A DNA stretch of 64,000 bases from Haemonchus contortus. Its lineage: Eukaryota > Nematoda > Chromadorea > Rhabditida > Trichostrongylidae. Location of the stretch: NCBI GenBank assembly GCA_000469685.2, contig LS997562.1, forward strand, positions 32,757,715 to 32,821,714, given 5' to 3'. A program made the position numbers and the translations under genes. The notes beneath the pieces were generated by a model. It was given only the letters and a program-made list of their open reading frames with translations. It was not told where the DNA came from and ran no database searches. Of the stretch, positions 1 through 25,751 are shown piece after piece (positions within the stretch are counted from its first letter, which is position 1; every line of letters starts with the position of its first letter).

Positions 1-68
1 AGGGCTGTAGTGTTGACTGTTGCTGTTAGGTGATGAGTAGGCCGATGCAACAAACGCCTCAGGAAGAC
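1..68 (-). CDS. Partial coding exon running off the left edge (unrecognised protein)
   Basis: Read on the minus strand, a clean nematode-type acceptor (TTATTTCAG) at 69-76 is followed by an open frame to the window edge. After one base completing a split codon it reads LPEAFVASAYSSPNSNSQHYSP-like residues, rich in Ser, Asn and Gln. This looks like the low-complexity part of a regulatory protein, but 22 codons do not allow a family call. The upstream exons would lie at higher coordinates. Fragments near 275-310 (with a GTAAGT donor) and near 505-530 are possible exons but their phases could not be joined. The gene would continue to the left of this window. Confidence 0.35.
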
Positions 69-76
69 TGAAATAA

Positions 77-805
77 GATGATTTCTGGTAAAAATTTTTG
101 AAAATTCGGTAAAAAATGATTATTGGTGATGAAAAAGACTGGCTTTGACATTACCGTCGGATAATCTGATTAACATTGATCTTCATGACTTTTAAGGCAG
201 AATTTATGGTAACTGAACACTGAACTACAGGGTGATGTAATAGGAAGAATGAAATTGAGCGGAAGACTTACGGAATTCAATGTCCGAGAGTAATCGTCAA
301 TTCTATTTGCTTATATTTATCTTATCAGTTCCTGAGAAGGACGCTGCCATCGTAATAGTCGCCAATAGATTGTACTTGTTAGATTGTTCGCTATAGAAAG
401 CTTCAGAAAACAACCACATATGTTCAAGTACGGGCTAGTTGCGGAATGAGTATTTGATAAAAACAAGCTCACAACAGTTCCGTCCACAGCTATCAGCCCC
501 TATCACGTTGCCATAGTCCTCACCCTCTCTACAAAGGACAGCCGCCTCTAGAAATGAAACTCGAATTGTCAATTGCACCATTTTCACTTCTACGCTTCGC
601 TTCAGTAACCAGGGATTTGCGCTTGATTGTTAAATAAACATATATATTGATTGAATTCATCTCAAAGAAGCAGTAGTAATCAGCAGAAGATAGGAACGAT
701 GGGGAGGGCAACATTCTTTCATATGATCTCTAAGGAGGTCGAAATTTATAAGAGAGGTTTTCAAAACGCATTAGGTTGGAGAGATAATGGTAAATGATGG
801 AAAAT
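77..805. other. Spacer or intronic DNA, no gene resolved
   Basis: AT-rich DNA with no open frame of persuasive length or composition. It may hold introns and small exons of the gene entering from the left edge. A GTAAGT donor on the minus strand near 274 is the only signal of note. Confidence 0.4.
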
Positions 806-807
806 TA

Positions 808-2328
808 CACTGGTGTGCAAAACTTAGGGACGGAAGCAACTTTCAATTACTGTACCTCTGTCAGACGACAGAGTTCGATGAAATTTAGATCATAGCAATA
901 GACGATCATTACGGTATTGCACAGGAAGCAATTAGCCGAAAATCGAAATAGGACGAGCAAATAAGAGATTTTTATTGAAAGGTACCGATTACCCATAGTT
1001 CCTCACAACTTATCCTAGTACTTCAAAAGAAGCGACGCGGTTCCTAATGGGGTGTGTGATCACCACGAACAGCAGCAAATGCTCTGTAACGCGATCCCAT
1101 AATTTCCACGAGGTTGAAAATAAGTTATTGTGGTAGGGCATTCCACTCTTCTATCAGCACAATTGACAATCAGTGGTGCACTTGGACGTGCTGCAATGCC
1201 TCTACCCAGTGCATCCTACACGTGCTCACTGGGATTCAGGTCGGAGGAACGGGCAGGCCACACCATTCGCTGGATAACCTTTTGTGTCAAGAGCTCTTTC
1301 ACATGAGCTGTTCGATGCGGTCGCGCACTGTTATCCATAAAAATGATTTCAGGGCTCACTGCAGCACTTAAAAGATACACATTAGGGAGGGGTTTCTTTT
1401 CACAGTAACGCCGACTGTTAAGGGCCCCACGCTCAAAAATCTGGAGGTAAGTACGGTTACGAAGCATGATGCCTCCCCATACCATAACACCTTGACCACC
1501 AGAACGGTCAAGTTCCACAACGTTTCTGAGAGACGTGCGTGTCCCCACCTTTGGCCATGACAGTGCGTCCAGAATCACTATTCAGACTGAATCTGCTCCC
1601 ATCCGAAATAAGCAAACGGCCCCATTTCTCATCGGTCCGTTCGCTATGCACCCGGCACCACCCCAAACGGTCTCGCCGATTCGCGAGGGTCGAAGGAACA
1701 CCACGTAAAGGTCGTCGGGCGAAGAGACCGCAACGGTGCAGTCGTCGTGCCACCATAGTGCGTGGGATGGCTTGCTTTGAAATCCTGTTAAATGACATTG
1801 CAATCAAAGAAGCTGACTGACGTGGATCTCTTCTTGCCTGCTGCACAATGTAGCGGTCATATCTTGGTGCAGTTGTTCTTGGCTGACCACCTCCTCTCCT
1901 TCGTGCAGCAGTATCAGAGGTTCGGAATGCTCTCCGTGCACGTGAAACAACGCTGTGAGCGATAACAGGTTCCTGGGCTGCACTCGTCATAGTTCGGCCT
2001 TTTTCGAGTTTCTCGATGATCCTTCCTCGTGCCAGGTCATCCAGACGATGTCTGCGGGATAAGATGTATAGAAGGATAACACCACAGTACTTGGTTACTA
2101 CTGGCTGATTGACAAAAAAATTCCTTTCATACCTCTCACCTGCCTCGATTTGTGCGGGTAGCCATATTTCTCGCTTTATTTGAACTATTCCTCCACGAAG
2201 GGATGTCTAACTTCCTGTGCATAGCCGTCATAGGTCTGGCAATATAATCCCACACTTTCATTTATTTCTACCCAGTCCTCGTTTTATGTTACATTATCCA
2301 TTTCGTCCCTAAGTTTTGCACACCAGTG
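808..2328 (-). mobile_element. Tc1-like DNA transposon, full length, inactive
   Basis: The element is bounded by perfect 25-bp terminal inverted repeats (808-832 and 2304-2328, beginning CACTGGTGTGCAAAAC) and flanked on both sides by a TA dinucleotide (806-807 and 2329-2330), the target duplication of the Tc1/mariner superfamily. Its 1521-bp length is within the range of autonomous Tc1-like elements. One transposase lies inside on the minus strand, in two frames. It is flanked by no recognisable gene. The perfect terminal repeats suggest a fairly recent insertion despite the broken transposase. Confidence 0.9.
1216..2043 (-). pseudogene. Tc1-like DD34E transposase, frameshifted
   Basis: Cut-and-paste transposase of the Tc1 family, read in two overlapping minus frames. 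The first (ATG at 1990, open frame extending upstream to about 2041 through HRLDDLARGR) carries the helix-turn-helix region, then LGWCRVHSERTDEKWGRLL and a first catalytic Asp in the ISDGSRFSL stretch. The second (about 1578-1216) carries VVWGGI-like residues, the second Asp in FMDNSARPHRT, and the third acidic residue in the WPARSSDLNPSEHV stretch. The switch between frames falls near 1510-1580, so one small indel disrupts the gene. The catalytic DDE residues remain, but the GRTV-to-GRTS region is broken and the product would be inactive. Confidence 0.85.
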
Positions 2329-2330
2329 TA

Positions 2331-2689
2331 TTATTTTATTAGTATTAGTAGTAGTAGCAGACGATAGTGTTTTCCGAGATATCCAAGAAGCATTGACAAG
2401 CTTCTTTTTCGAGGAGTGTCAGATTCAATTACCAACATTCTCGCAGGTTTCGTCGTTCTTTTATCCAACTGCTCAGCTAATATTAGCGAGAAAGAATTAA
2501 AAGCTCACGTGCGCTTTCTAGGATCCGATATGCTGAGACGATAGGACGTCCCGAATAGGTCGTACGATCCAGCCATGTTATGCCGAAATGTCCTGAAAAT
2601 ACTCATTTTGCATAGATCAATCTTTTAGAAACGACGAAACGTGCTCGTGCTTGTAGGGCGATAAAGTATAAAGTGAAGGAAGAAGTTTT
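2331..2689. other. Spacer, nothing recognised
   Basis: AT-rich DNA with a short TAG/TAGTA run at 2339-2358. No coding signal was seen on either strand. Confidence 0.5.
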
Positions 2690-2960
2690 TGGAGTTAGGC
2701 AATCCCGTCTGAGGGATGCGCCCCCGCATTCGACTTCCATTCAGAATCGTAGTAGCGTAATGAGTGCGTATGTGGCCTATGCAATGACTTGCTGTGGTCA
2801 GCCAATGTACAAGTCAGAGCTTTTATCGTCGCAAACGGGTCTGGTACCAATTAACCAATCCCAGAGGCAAGGGAGGCTTGGTGGGTCTGGGGCTGACGAT
2901 CCGAGATCCGAACCGTGACCATGCGTATGGGATAGTGTGCCACTTGCCATTACACCACCC
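2690..2960 (-). repeat. tRNA-derived SINE copy 1, minus orientation
   Basis: Nearly full-length copy. Read on the minus strand it starts with a tRNA-like head (GGTGGTGTAATGGCAAGTGG), followed by the ACACGCATGGTCACGG region, the conserved CCAACCAAGCCTcCC body and the GGATGCGCC tail ending near 2690. The box B motif is degraded here. It shares its whole layout with the other copies in this window. Confidence 0.85.
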
Positions 2961-5900
2961 CCGCACTAGCGGGGATTATACGGGTTAAAACCATCAACAC
3001 TTTACCAATACTGAAGAAGAAGGTATTGGGCCTCAATATGAATTTAATTGCGATATGTTTTTCTACCTCCGTCGATTTTGAATGCAAAGATGAATGAGAT
3101 AAAGGAGCAATACTTAAGGACACCACTAGCGCGCATGGTCCCATGATAAAGTCCCATTTTCAATTCTTTCTAGATCAACTGACAGCCCTAATCTTTCTAA
3201 TGAAAAGGTCACCCAATTGATACTATTCCCGTTCCAAAAAAGAGAACCCTGATTTGCGCATCAGTCGAAGCTCTCCGGTCGCCGGAAGATGTTTCATTTT
3301 ATGTACCACATAAGGGCGAGCGCTGCTCAAGCGATAGCATATTATTCTTCATTCACAAAACTCTTTCACTGGATTGGAAAAATGGCATATGCTCAATTGC
3401 AAATTGACTTGCTCTTGAAGTCAAGCTAACTCTCATGCATGTTAGTTCCTAAACCCTGCTTAGCGAAGATAAACGAAGAGACAGCACCAAGGTCACCTCG
3501 TCGATGCGGAACTATGGATTATGGGTGAGGGGACGGAGTTCATAGTCGAATCCGCCAGACGCGCGCCAGCGCTCGTCAAAACGTTCGTCGTGTTCCTGCG
3601 GCATCAAACTACAACCATAATGTTTGCAAACAAGGTGAGCCACGCCTAATGCTAATCGATAATATACACATTTTAAGAAAGGAGCAATACGGTGCGAGCT
3701 ACAACCACTCACAGCTTCCTCTCTGAAATTCTTCGGCACACAGCGTGTGTGGCTTGCCGCTCGACTCTGAACGCCACATCAGAGGTAATCTGGTTGGTTT
3801 TACCACGAGCCTTATCAACCTCTACACTTTGTCACTGATCGATTCAACGAAATCTCCTTCCCAGTGGACGCTCCCCCTACTTCCTTCAATAATTATAGTA
3901 TGAGATTGTCTACAATATGCAGGAAAGAATAAAGAGAAAGAACTGTCTGCTGTAAGAAAAATATTATTGTATCGATTATTGATAAGATGCCAAAATTGGA
4001 AAGGGGTGTGCCAATGAAGTGGGAAGTCGTCGAGCGCGGTGACCGGGAGGAGGCCAAGATAACTGAGACCAAGCTACGAAGCTACGTGTGAGTGCGCGAT
4101 TAACCTTTGTTAGTTGTCTCGCTGTGTCGAATCAGGTAAGATCAGATTCAGTAGCATTACGCACTGCACTGCAGCCACCCCTTTCCTGCTCTTTGGAAAT
4201 CCTCGGCACGCGCTGAGTGAGATGCGCGTGTTCTGTATGCCGTTAGGGGTTTTGGCTCAAACTTCAGTGACCCAAGGTGGGTAAAGTGACCCACCCTCTT
4301 CCTGGGATCCGACGGTTAGTGAGCTGCATGAAGTGGTGAGTCCTCTCGAAACACGTAGGCCTCACGTGCCATTATCTATACTAAACATTTTCCTTACCGA
4401 TTGCATGACGAAACCCCTTTCGGTAAAACGATACGCGCTATCAATGGTCTGGCTCTCTCATACACTTTCTACATTGACCTTATCACATCGGGTTTTTTTA
4501 CATCGAATTTTTTTTATTTGTCCGAAAATGTGGACGGACAAGTTGCTGTGAAAGTTGCATGTGATGGTCCAACTGAATCACTTGCCCCTTTGAACCGTTC
4601 CCATTCTCCTATCCTAGTAACGTTGCGTCCAAATTCCCAATATAATGGTCACTAAAGGCCGACTTCAAAGGGAGACAAAATTGGTGGTACATGTGATTCT
4701 TCGACCACCCCGGTGGGAAAACTTCTTAAAAAAGGTGGCCACAGTAATTAAAAGTAGTAAAAAAACCGACAACAAATAAGAAGTGAAATGAGAAAACACT
4801 GGAACAAGGTTCCATCGAACACTACTGATAAGCGTTATGGCAATGATTTTTCGATATAATGTCGATAGGAAGCGAACCGTTGCCTGGGCTGAATCACCAC
4901 TTCTAATCAGGTCTCTCGGAAAATGCTGTGCTAGCAAACTCGTGAGGCACAGCATCAAGATCTGATTCAGCCCCTATCAAGTACCATAACTGTTTGGAAT
5001 TTTTTCGCATCACCTAACACTCACTTGTAGGATCCTCTCCCAACCGATTTTTTAAATTCTTTGCCTTTTTATTCTTATTCTTCTACCAAACCAATTCCAA
5101 AATCGATTTCACTCACAACAACCGAACCCTTTATCCCTCCGGGATCGGTCAAATAGTGGGTGTGGATACACTTTCCCGAAAAGCATGCCGCGCTTGCCGC
5201 ACATGCCGCATACCCCGGCCGAATACGGTAATTGCAGTTTGAAGCTGTGGGAGGAATGGAAAGAGTTTTTACATCAGGCAAAACTAACATGGGAATTTGG
5301 GGGAGTTTCCGCCAACCTTTGTACCAGATTTGGAGGATAGAAGAGCTGATTCGTGACCCGTAACATATTGTAGGACTACACACAAGTTCAGTCAGAACTA
5401 CAATTTAAAATGGAGGAAAAGGTAAGTAGATCCATTGGATGTGGATCAACCTGGGTTGAGATGATCTGTGCACGAATCGAATATGTAGGCATTAAGCAGT
5501 TCTTCGCCGATGCCTTAGCGGAGAAGCAGAGGGGTGGGTAATTTAATTGAATGTTCAGATCCTATCTCCCATTCCCAGCCTTTGCGCGGGGTAAGCATAT
5601 CATCTCAACCACCTTGAAATTCTCTCCCAAATGAGGCTCGTGGTCAGGTTAAAAACTACGTTTCCCTGGCTAAGGACTGTCTCTGAACATAGGTAAATCG
5701 GCTACACCTACTTCGCTCCGCTCTAACGGTTAAATCGGCTACCCGCACTCCACTGCGCTATAACGCTTAGTATTAGAGAATAGGGAGCCCCTACCTCAAC
5801 AACATTTTCACCAGCAAACAGAAACAAACGAACAACAGGCAAACATACAGTCCAATTTTGTGGTTTATGTACAGTAAGGGATCGCTTCAGGGGCTCCTCA

Positions 5901-7590
5901 AAATCAGGCACCGCTGCTAAAATAATCATACACAACTCCAGCGTAAATACAGAGTATAGCTTAACATGGAAACATTTTATGTATGTGTAAAGGCTAACAA
6001 AAATCAACAATTCAACAAACAATTCGAAACAACTCATAAGTAATAGTTTTTAACAATATTAGAATAGTTACAGAACATTCTACAAATATTTCCAAGCTAC
6101 TATGTCACGTACAACCTAAGTTGAGACGGTCAACAGATCAGTGGAGCAATGGAAATATGATGGCTCTTTTCACGGCGATAACAAAGTATTGCGAAATGTA
6201 CCACTTCCCATCATGATACCCCACGATGATTAGTCATATTTCAGAATCCCTCCAACATTTTTTTGGAACCTCTTCAACAGTACTGGAATTCCATTCATTC
6301 AATTATCACAGAATCTTTCACACCACCTGAGAAAGCAGTGCAAGCGCTGGAACTTTCTAATGTATTTGGGGTCGGAGTGGGGAAGGAGCTATTCTTTCTC
6401 AACACTTCATAGAAGTAGAGAATGAGGGGAGGCGAAAGAAGGGCTGTGCCTCCCCACCTCAACTACATTTTCACCAAAAATTCATAAAGTTGTATCATGA
6501 ATATAGAAACCCCTGATATAATTTTTCTTTTACCATAACAAAGCCTCCTTTTACTGACAAGGCAGGTCAGCCGAATGCTTTACGGATCAGTTATGCTGAG
6601 TGAAAACCACAAAGAAATGGTGCTCATGTACACTGTTGAACTTCACCAAGGTCTCAAAGGTTCTTCACGCAACCTTGTTAGATCAGAAGAGGGGGAGGGG
6701 GGCTTTTGAAGATTGAGGTACTATCGAAATCGTCCCCTTCAAGGGGTTACTTCTCTTCTCTCCTATATACAATACAATAGGAATATCGAGTTCCATGTGT
6801 TTTTCGCCCATCCTTACATATACTTAATTCACATGTGCTAAAATATTTCACTATTAATAGCCTACTAATTCTACTCCTAACTACTTCGCTATTATTCCTA
6901 TACCGTTGCGACCCGCTTCTTTTGTTTCTTCTTTTCCGTTCGCCATTTCCGTTGGAGATCACCCAAGATTCGAGTTACCTCTTTAGTATCAACATTTCCT
7001 TCCAATGTGACGTTTAATGTAACAAAGAAACCTGAAAAACAATATCTTCGAAATATCCGTTAAGGTAAAAGAGATTGGAAATGGCTAATTCCTAGTATGT
7101 ATAGCACACTTAGCCATACGTCCGGCCTACGACTTCGTTTCCCATTCAAAAGAAGAAATGATCTCTCTCTAATTCATAATTCACTTCGACATAGTTGCCC
7201 CACCCTCGTTCACCCTCTTCCCTCCAATCGATCTAAATAAAAGTTCCGCTTTTGGGATAAATGTTACTCTGGCGAACGAAGGCCTGATGATACAAATGGT
7301 CCATTTGTGAAACTATAGGGTTTTTACATTCAGAAAACAAGTAGCTGTTAGAGAATGCACCCCCACGGCGCATTACTGGGTGAACACCAACGCACCAAGC
7401 CATGCCGGACAAGTGATCAACTCCGTCGACAGCAAAAATAAATATTTACACCAATGGATCCCTCGATGTTGGTTGCCTGTACTTAGTAAGTAAGTGAGAA
7501 ATTGGTGGAGTTCCCTAGTACCTGTTTGTACCTCTGCCCGCAATTTCCAATCACCTACTCGACACGTGCTACATAGACGCATTCCCATAC
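2961..7590. other. Long spacer, no supported gene
   Basis: About 4.6 kb with scattered short open frames. The minus-strand frame at 3512-3739 (ending GGFDYELRPLTHNP) and the one at 5075-5383 have protein-like composition in part, but neither has convincing splice context or a family motif. The stretch 7150-7260 is T-rich. A small tandem repeat lies at 5694-5767 and is listed separately. No RNA gene was recognised. Confidence 0.4.
5694..5767. repeat. Two-copy tandem repeat, 37-bp unit
   Basis: Two adjacent 37-bp units (5694-5730 and 5731-5767) both begin TAAATCGGCTAC and end with a TCTAACGGT/TATAACGCT-like sequence. They differ by scattered substitutions. No function is suggested. Confidence 0.6.
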
Positions 7591-7592
7591 TA

Positions 7593-8872
7593 TTGGGTTG
7601 TCCGAAAAGTTTCCGCCGATTTTTGATACCCCGGATTTATCGACCGTTGTACAAAAGATCAAGGACCCAACCTAATGAAGTGTATGTTTTCTGTAAGAGT
7701 AGATCCTCCTCCATATTGCTGTTCAGATTCTGTCAACATTTGTCGAAGTTTTTCTGTACAGGACTAGTGTGAAAATGGAGAACCAATGCGCGCATTTTCG
7801 ACATCTGAAGTTTTCTTCTACCGCAAGGCCTAGAATGCGGCTCAAGCCGCATAAAAGATATATGACGTTTGAGTAGACCATGCCCTAGAGGAGCGTACAG
7901 TGCGTGACTAGTTTGCGGAACCCAAAGGAGTGAATTTGCCTCCGAAGACCGGCAACCCTTAGGGAGACTATCATCAGTTTGAACGACAGACTCAAAATGT
8001 TAACCGAAGCAAATCGGCATATCACTGCTCGTGGGGTAGGACAAGGGCTTAATGTTTCGAAATTAACCATCAATGGTCATCTGCAGACGCTTGGTTTTGT
8101 AAAGCGCCTCGATATTTAGATATCTCGCGAAAAGAGCAAGCGCAATGCGATGGAACGCGCCTCCATGTGCGACTCGTTGCTCGATCGAAATAAAAATGAG
8201 CCGTTTCTGAAACGCATGAGCACGAGCGACGAAAATCGGATTGTGTACAGCAATGAGGAGCGGAAACGATCATGGAGCGCCCTAGTGAGCCGCCACAAAT
8301 CGCTGCAAAAGTCAAAATCTAGGTGCGGATGACTATGCCGAGTTGCTGATGGGATTTCAGGGAAATCACTTACCATAAGCTGTTGCCGCACAATCAAAAG
8401 ATGACTTAGGAAAGGTGCTATAGTTAGCTATAAACTATGGAGGCAGCGATGGACCAAAAGCGACCCGAAGTGGCCAATTGTTAGGGCGTAGTCTTCCAAC
8501 AGGGCACCTCCAGACCACACGTATTTTTGGCCACTCGTCAAAAGTTGCTAAAGCTCGGGTGGGATGTCATATCACACCCCCCATATAGTCCAGACATAGC
8601 ACCATCAGAATACCACTTGTTTGGGTTTCTGCAAAATTCCTTGAATGGAAAATCGTTCAATTTGCTGGAGGACTGCAAAAAGCACCTGAGTGGGTTTTTC
8701 GATTTTAAGTCTGGAACCTCCTATGGAAGAGGGGAACTGGAACCTACAGGAAGATGGTGAAGCCTTACTGAACAGAATGGAGGGTATATTGTTCAATCAA
8801 TGGATTTCTTCTTCTAGGAATTTTCAGTCAAAGATGAATCAAAAATCGGCGGGAATTTTTCGGACAACCCAA
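7593..8872 (+). mobile_element. mariner transposon, full length, decayed
   Basis: Terminal inverted repeats of about 35 bp (7593-7627 and 8838-8872, starting TTGGGTTGTCCGAAAA) match with two mismatches and are flanked by TA (7591-7592 and 8873-8874). The 1280-bp length is typical of mariner. The right terminal repeat lies about 80 bp from the last clear exon sequence of lars-2, on the 3' side of that minus-strand gene. The transposase runs on the plus strand and is heavily mutated. Confidence 0.9.
7773..8760 (+). pseudogene. mariner (SETMAR-like) transposase remnant
   Basis: Decayed DD34D transposase with several stops and frame changes. Recognisable blocks are CDSLLDRNKNEPFLKRM (8165-8220) leading into the degraded first catalytic site, where the usual TGDEKW is replaced by STSDENR. 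Then come FLATRQKLLKLGWDV (from about 8524) and HPPYSPDIAPSEYHLF near 8574-8625. At the last catalytic position the family Asp is Glu here (PSEYH instead of PSDYH). The stretch from 7884 to 8150 contains the expected DNA-binding half but is broken by stops. Not functional. Confidence 0.85.
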
Positions 8873-8954
8873 TATAAGAGGAAACAAGAGGCAGACGTTT
8901 TCAGGAAAGCTTGGAAGAAATGTTTAGAGTGTGCACGCGTTATCCCAAACTCAC
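8839..8954 (-). other. Ambiguous 3' end of lars-2 running into a mariner terminal repeat
   Basis: After the C-terminal FKSITRTAREG residues, the minus strand has a strong donor (GTGAGT at 8954-8949), so a last exon may lie further left. Without splicing, the frame stays open through GITRAHSKHFF and into the mariner terminal repeat, where the first stop (8839-8841) is supplied by the transposon. The protein family ends at about this point, so either reading is possible. Confidence 0.5.
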
Positions 8955-23888
<14,934 letters not shown>

Positions 23889-23900
23889 CCTGAAATAGTG
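23889..23900 (-). promoter_or_regulatory. Probable trans-splice acceptor of lars-2
   Basis: On the minus strand the sequence CTATTTCAG-G lies directly before the ATG, leaving one base between AG and the start codon. A strong acceptor with no upstream coding exon is what spliced-leader trans-splicing uses in nematodes. It also supports the choice of the ATG at 23888. Confidence 0.6.
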
Positions 23901-24101
23901 GCTGTTTTCTGAAACAGTTGGTTTGCACTGCGTTGTCAAGAAAGTTCTTCCGGTTTTCAACCTTATACTTCAAAGAGGCATATTTAAAGTTGAACGAAAC
24001 TTTATTAATTGGAATTAAAAAACAACGGAATCAATACAATGCACTAAATACACTTTTGTACAAAATATTCGACGATTTATTTTCATATTTTTCAATATGT
24101 G

Positions 24102-24449
24102 CTACGTCCATTCACCATGTTTTTTCGACTTCCCAATCTGCTGCAGATGCTTGGAAACTGATGTAGACGATACACCTAACTCTTCTGCGAGTTTTCGAAC
24201 AGTTGCACATGGATTGGCTTCAACTAAGACTCTCAGCTGATTTTCGTTGACATTGGATGGCCGACCACTGCGTTCGTCATCTTCGAGGCTCTCATCACCG
24301 CTGCGAAATTTCTTGAACCAACGCTGTACCGTATGTAGACTAGTGGTTCCTGGGCCAAACGCCTCATTGATATCGCGAGCTGTTTCGGTAGCTTTTCGTC
24401 CTAGCCTGTATTGAAACAAGAAAATCGTACGGATTTGTCTTTTGTCCAT
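24102..24449 (-). pseudogene. mariner transposase, N-terminal remnant
   Basis: 115 codons matching the DNA-binding half of SETMAR/mariner transposases: FLFQYRLGRKATETARDIN, then TVQRWFKKFRSGDESLEDD, the linker SGRPSNV, and a second helix-turn-helix VRKLAEELGVSSTSVSKHL. The frame ends at EWT near 24102 and the whole catalytic half is missing, although plausible 3' element sequence (about 23950-24100) follows. This half-element lies about 210 bp upstream of the lars-2 start. No terminal repeats could be matched with confidence. Confidence 0.85.
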
Positions 24450-25751
24450 GTTCCATTGAAGTAGTGGGAACTGAGATTAGATCTTCTGAAAATGAAACGA
24501 AGACAATGTTTGAATAAAGCGAAAAACAACCTCCAAAGAGAGAGAGGAGGGAGCAGCACCGCTCCTAACCAACAACCAACAATGAGCGCCAGAGCACAGA
24601 GAACTGGGGGCCCAGAGCCCAAAATGGTGCTCAGGAACGTTCCCTACCCGGGAAAATATAGTTTTTTTTTCTTTCTAGCTAAGCCTTAGAGTGAAGGAGC
24701 ACCGGGTGGGAAAGCGTATTGAATGTTCAACTCTTACCCCCTTCAAGCCGTTTGAGCTTTTCGCGGAGGCCTTATTCTTGGGGACAACATATTCAGCTAG
24801 GGAAAAACCTCAAAAATCAACGTAAATTGTGCCTTTCATGAGGCAGATATTACTATGACCCTCAACTATCGAAAACGAGCTTCATCACTGACAAACCGGG
24901 TCCATCATTTTCAAAAGGTTCCATCCGGTCTTATAGCGCAAAAAGTAGAAAACTTGTTTACAAAGCGATATTATCTTGGCGTTACGGTCCTCAAAAGCAT
25001 AATCTACACAACTGTTTACAGATCTGATAGAATTTATTATGGTGGTTTTATTTACATTCACAAAGCAAAATCCGTCATACTAGCACAGCCGTAAAAGTCT
25101 GCATTAATAAGCTTACACGAAAGAATAACACGAGAACACCGACAGGGTCAACGACTGAGAATTAATAACGCTGTATGAGTCACAGGAATTATTGTTAGTG
25201 AAAGGAATTAGATTAACAGAAAGGTGGCAACACTACGCATGCCACTTTTGCACATTGGGCCTAGTGTCACCTTATGATCTTCAAAAGACGAGTCATCAGC
25301 TTATCAACATGTGCGTAACCCATATAAACCAGCAATAAATACTCTCATAGCGTAACGTTTAAGGGCGTGACGCTTGATGAACTTGTACTTTGCGGAAAAA
25401 TGCAAATATTTCTAATATTCTCACTATAATAAAACTGCTGCTATTCAAATAAAACGAACAACTGTACACTATAGGTGACGCAATAGAAAAGCTTTTCAAA
25501 CGGATTCATAATATCAGAGCAAGTTGCTAGTCAACTGCGGGGAGCAGGAAAAACTAAACCAGTAACTATTGCTTGTTTCATATGAAATGAGTAGAACGAA
25601 GCCAAATATCGACTTTTTCACGACGCGGTTGATCATAAAGAAGCATCGGATGAAGAGATGTTAACGAAGAGATCTCACAGCTCTGAATGACACAACATCC
25701 ATTTCAAAAAGGAGTAGCTTACAGAACTTCTCACTTTGAAAAATGTAACGT
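24450..25751. other. Spacer between lars-2 and SNRK
   Basis: About 1.3 kb between the mariner remnant and the SNRK stop. It presumably holds the SNRK 3' UTR and part of the lars-2 promoter. No open frame or repeat family was recognised. Together with the remnant, the distance from the SNRK stop to the lars-2 start is about 1.86 kb, longer than usual inside nematode operons. Confidence 0.5.

Noticed and set aside
3512..3739. Minus frame ending GGFDYELRPLTHNP
   Set aside because: Some protein-like composition but no splice context, family motif or neighbouring exon.
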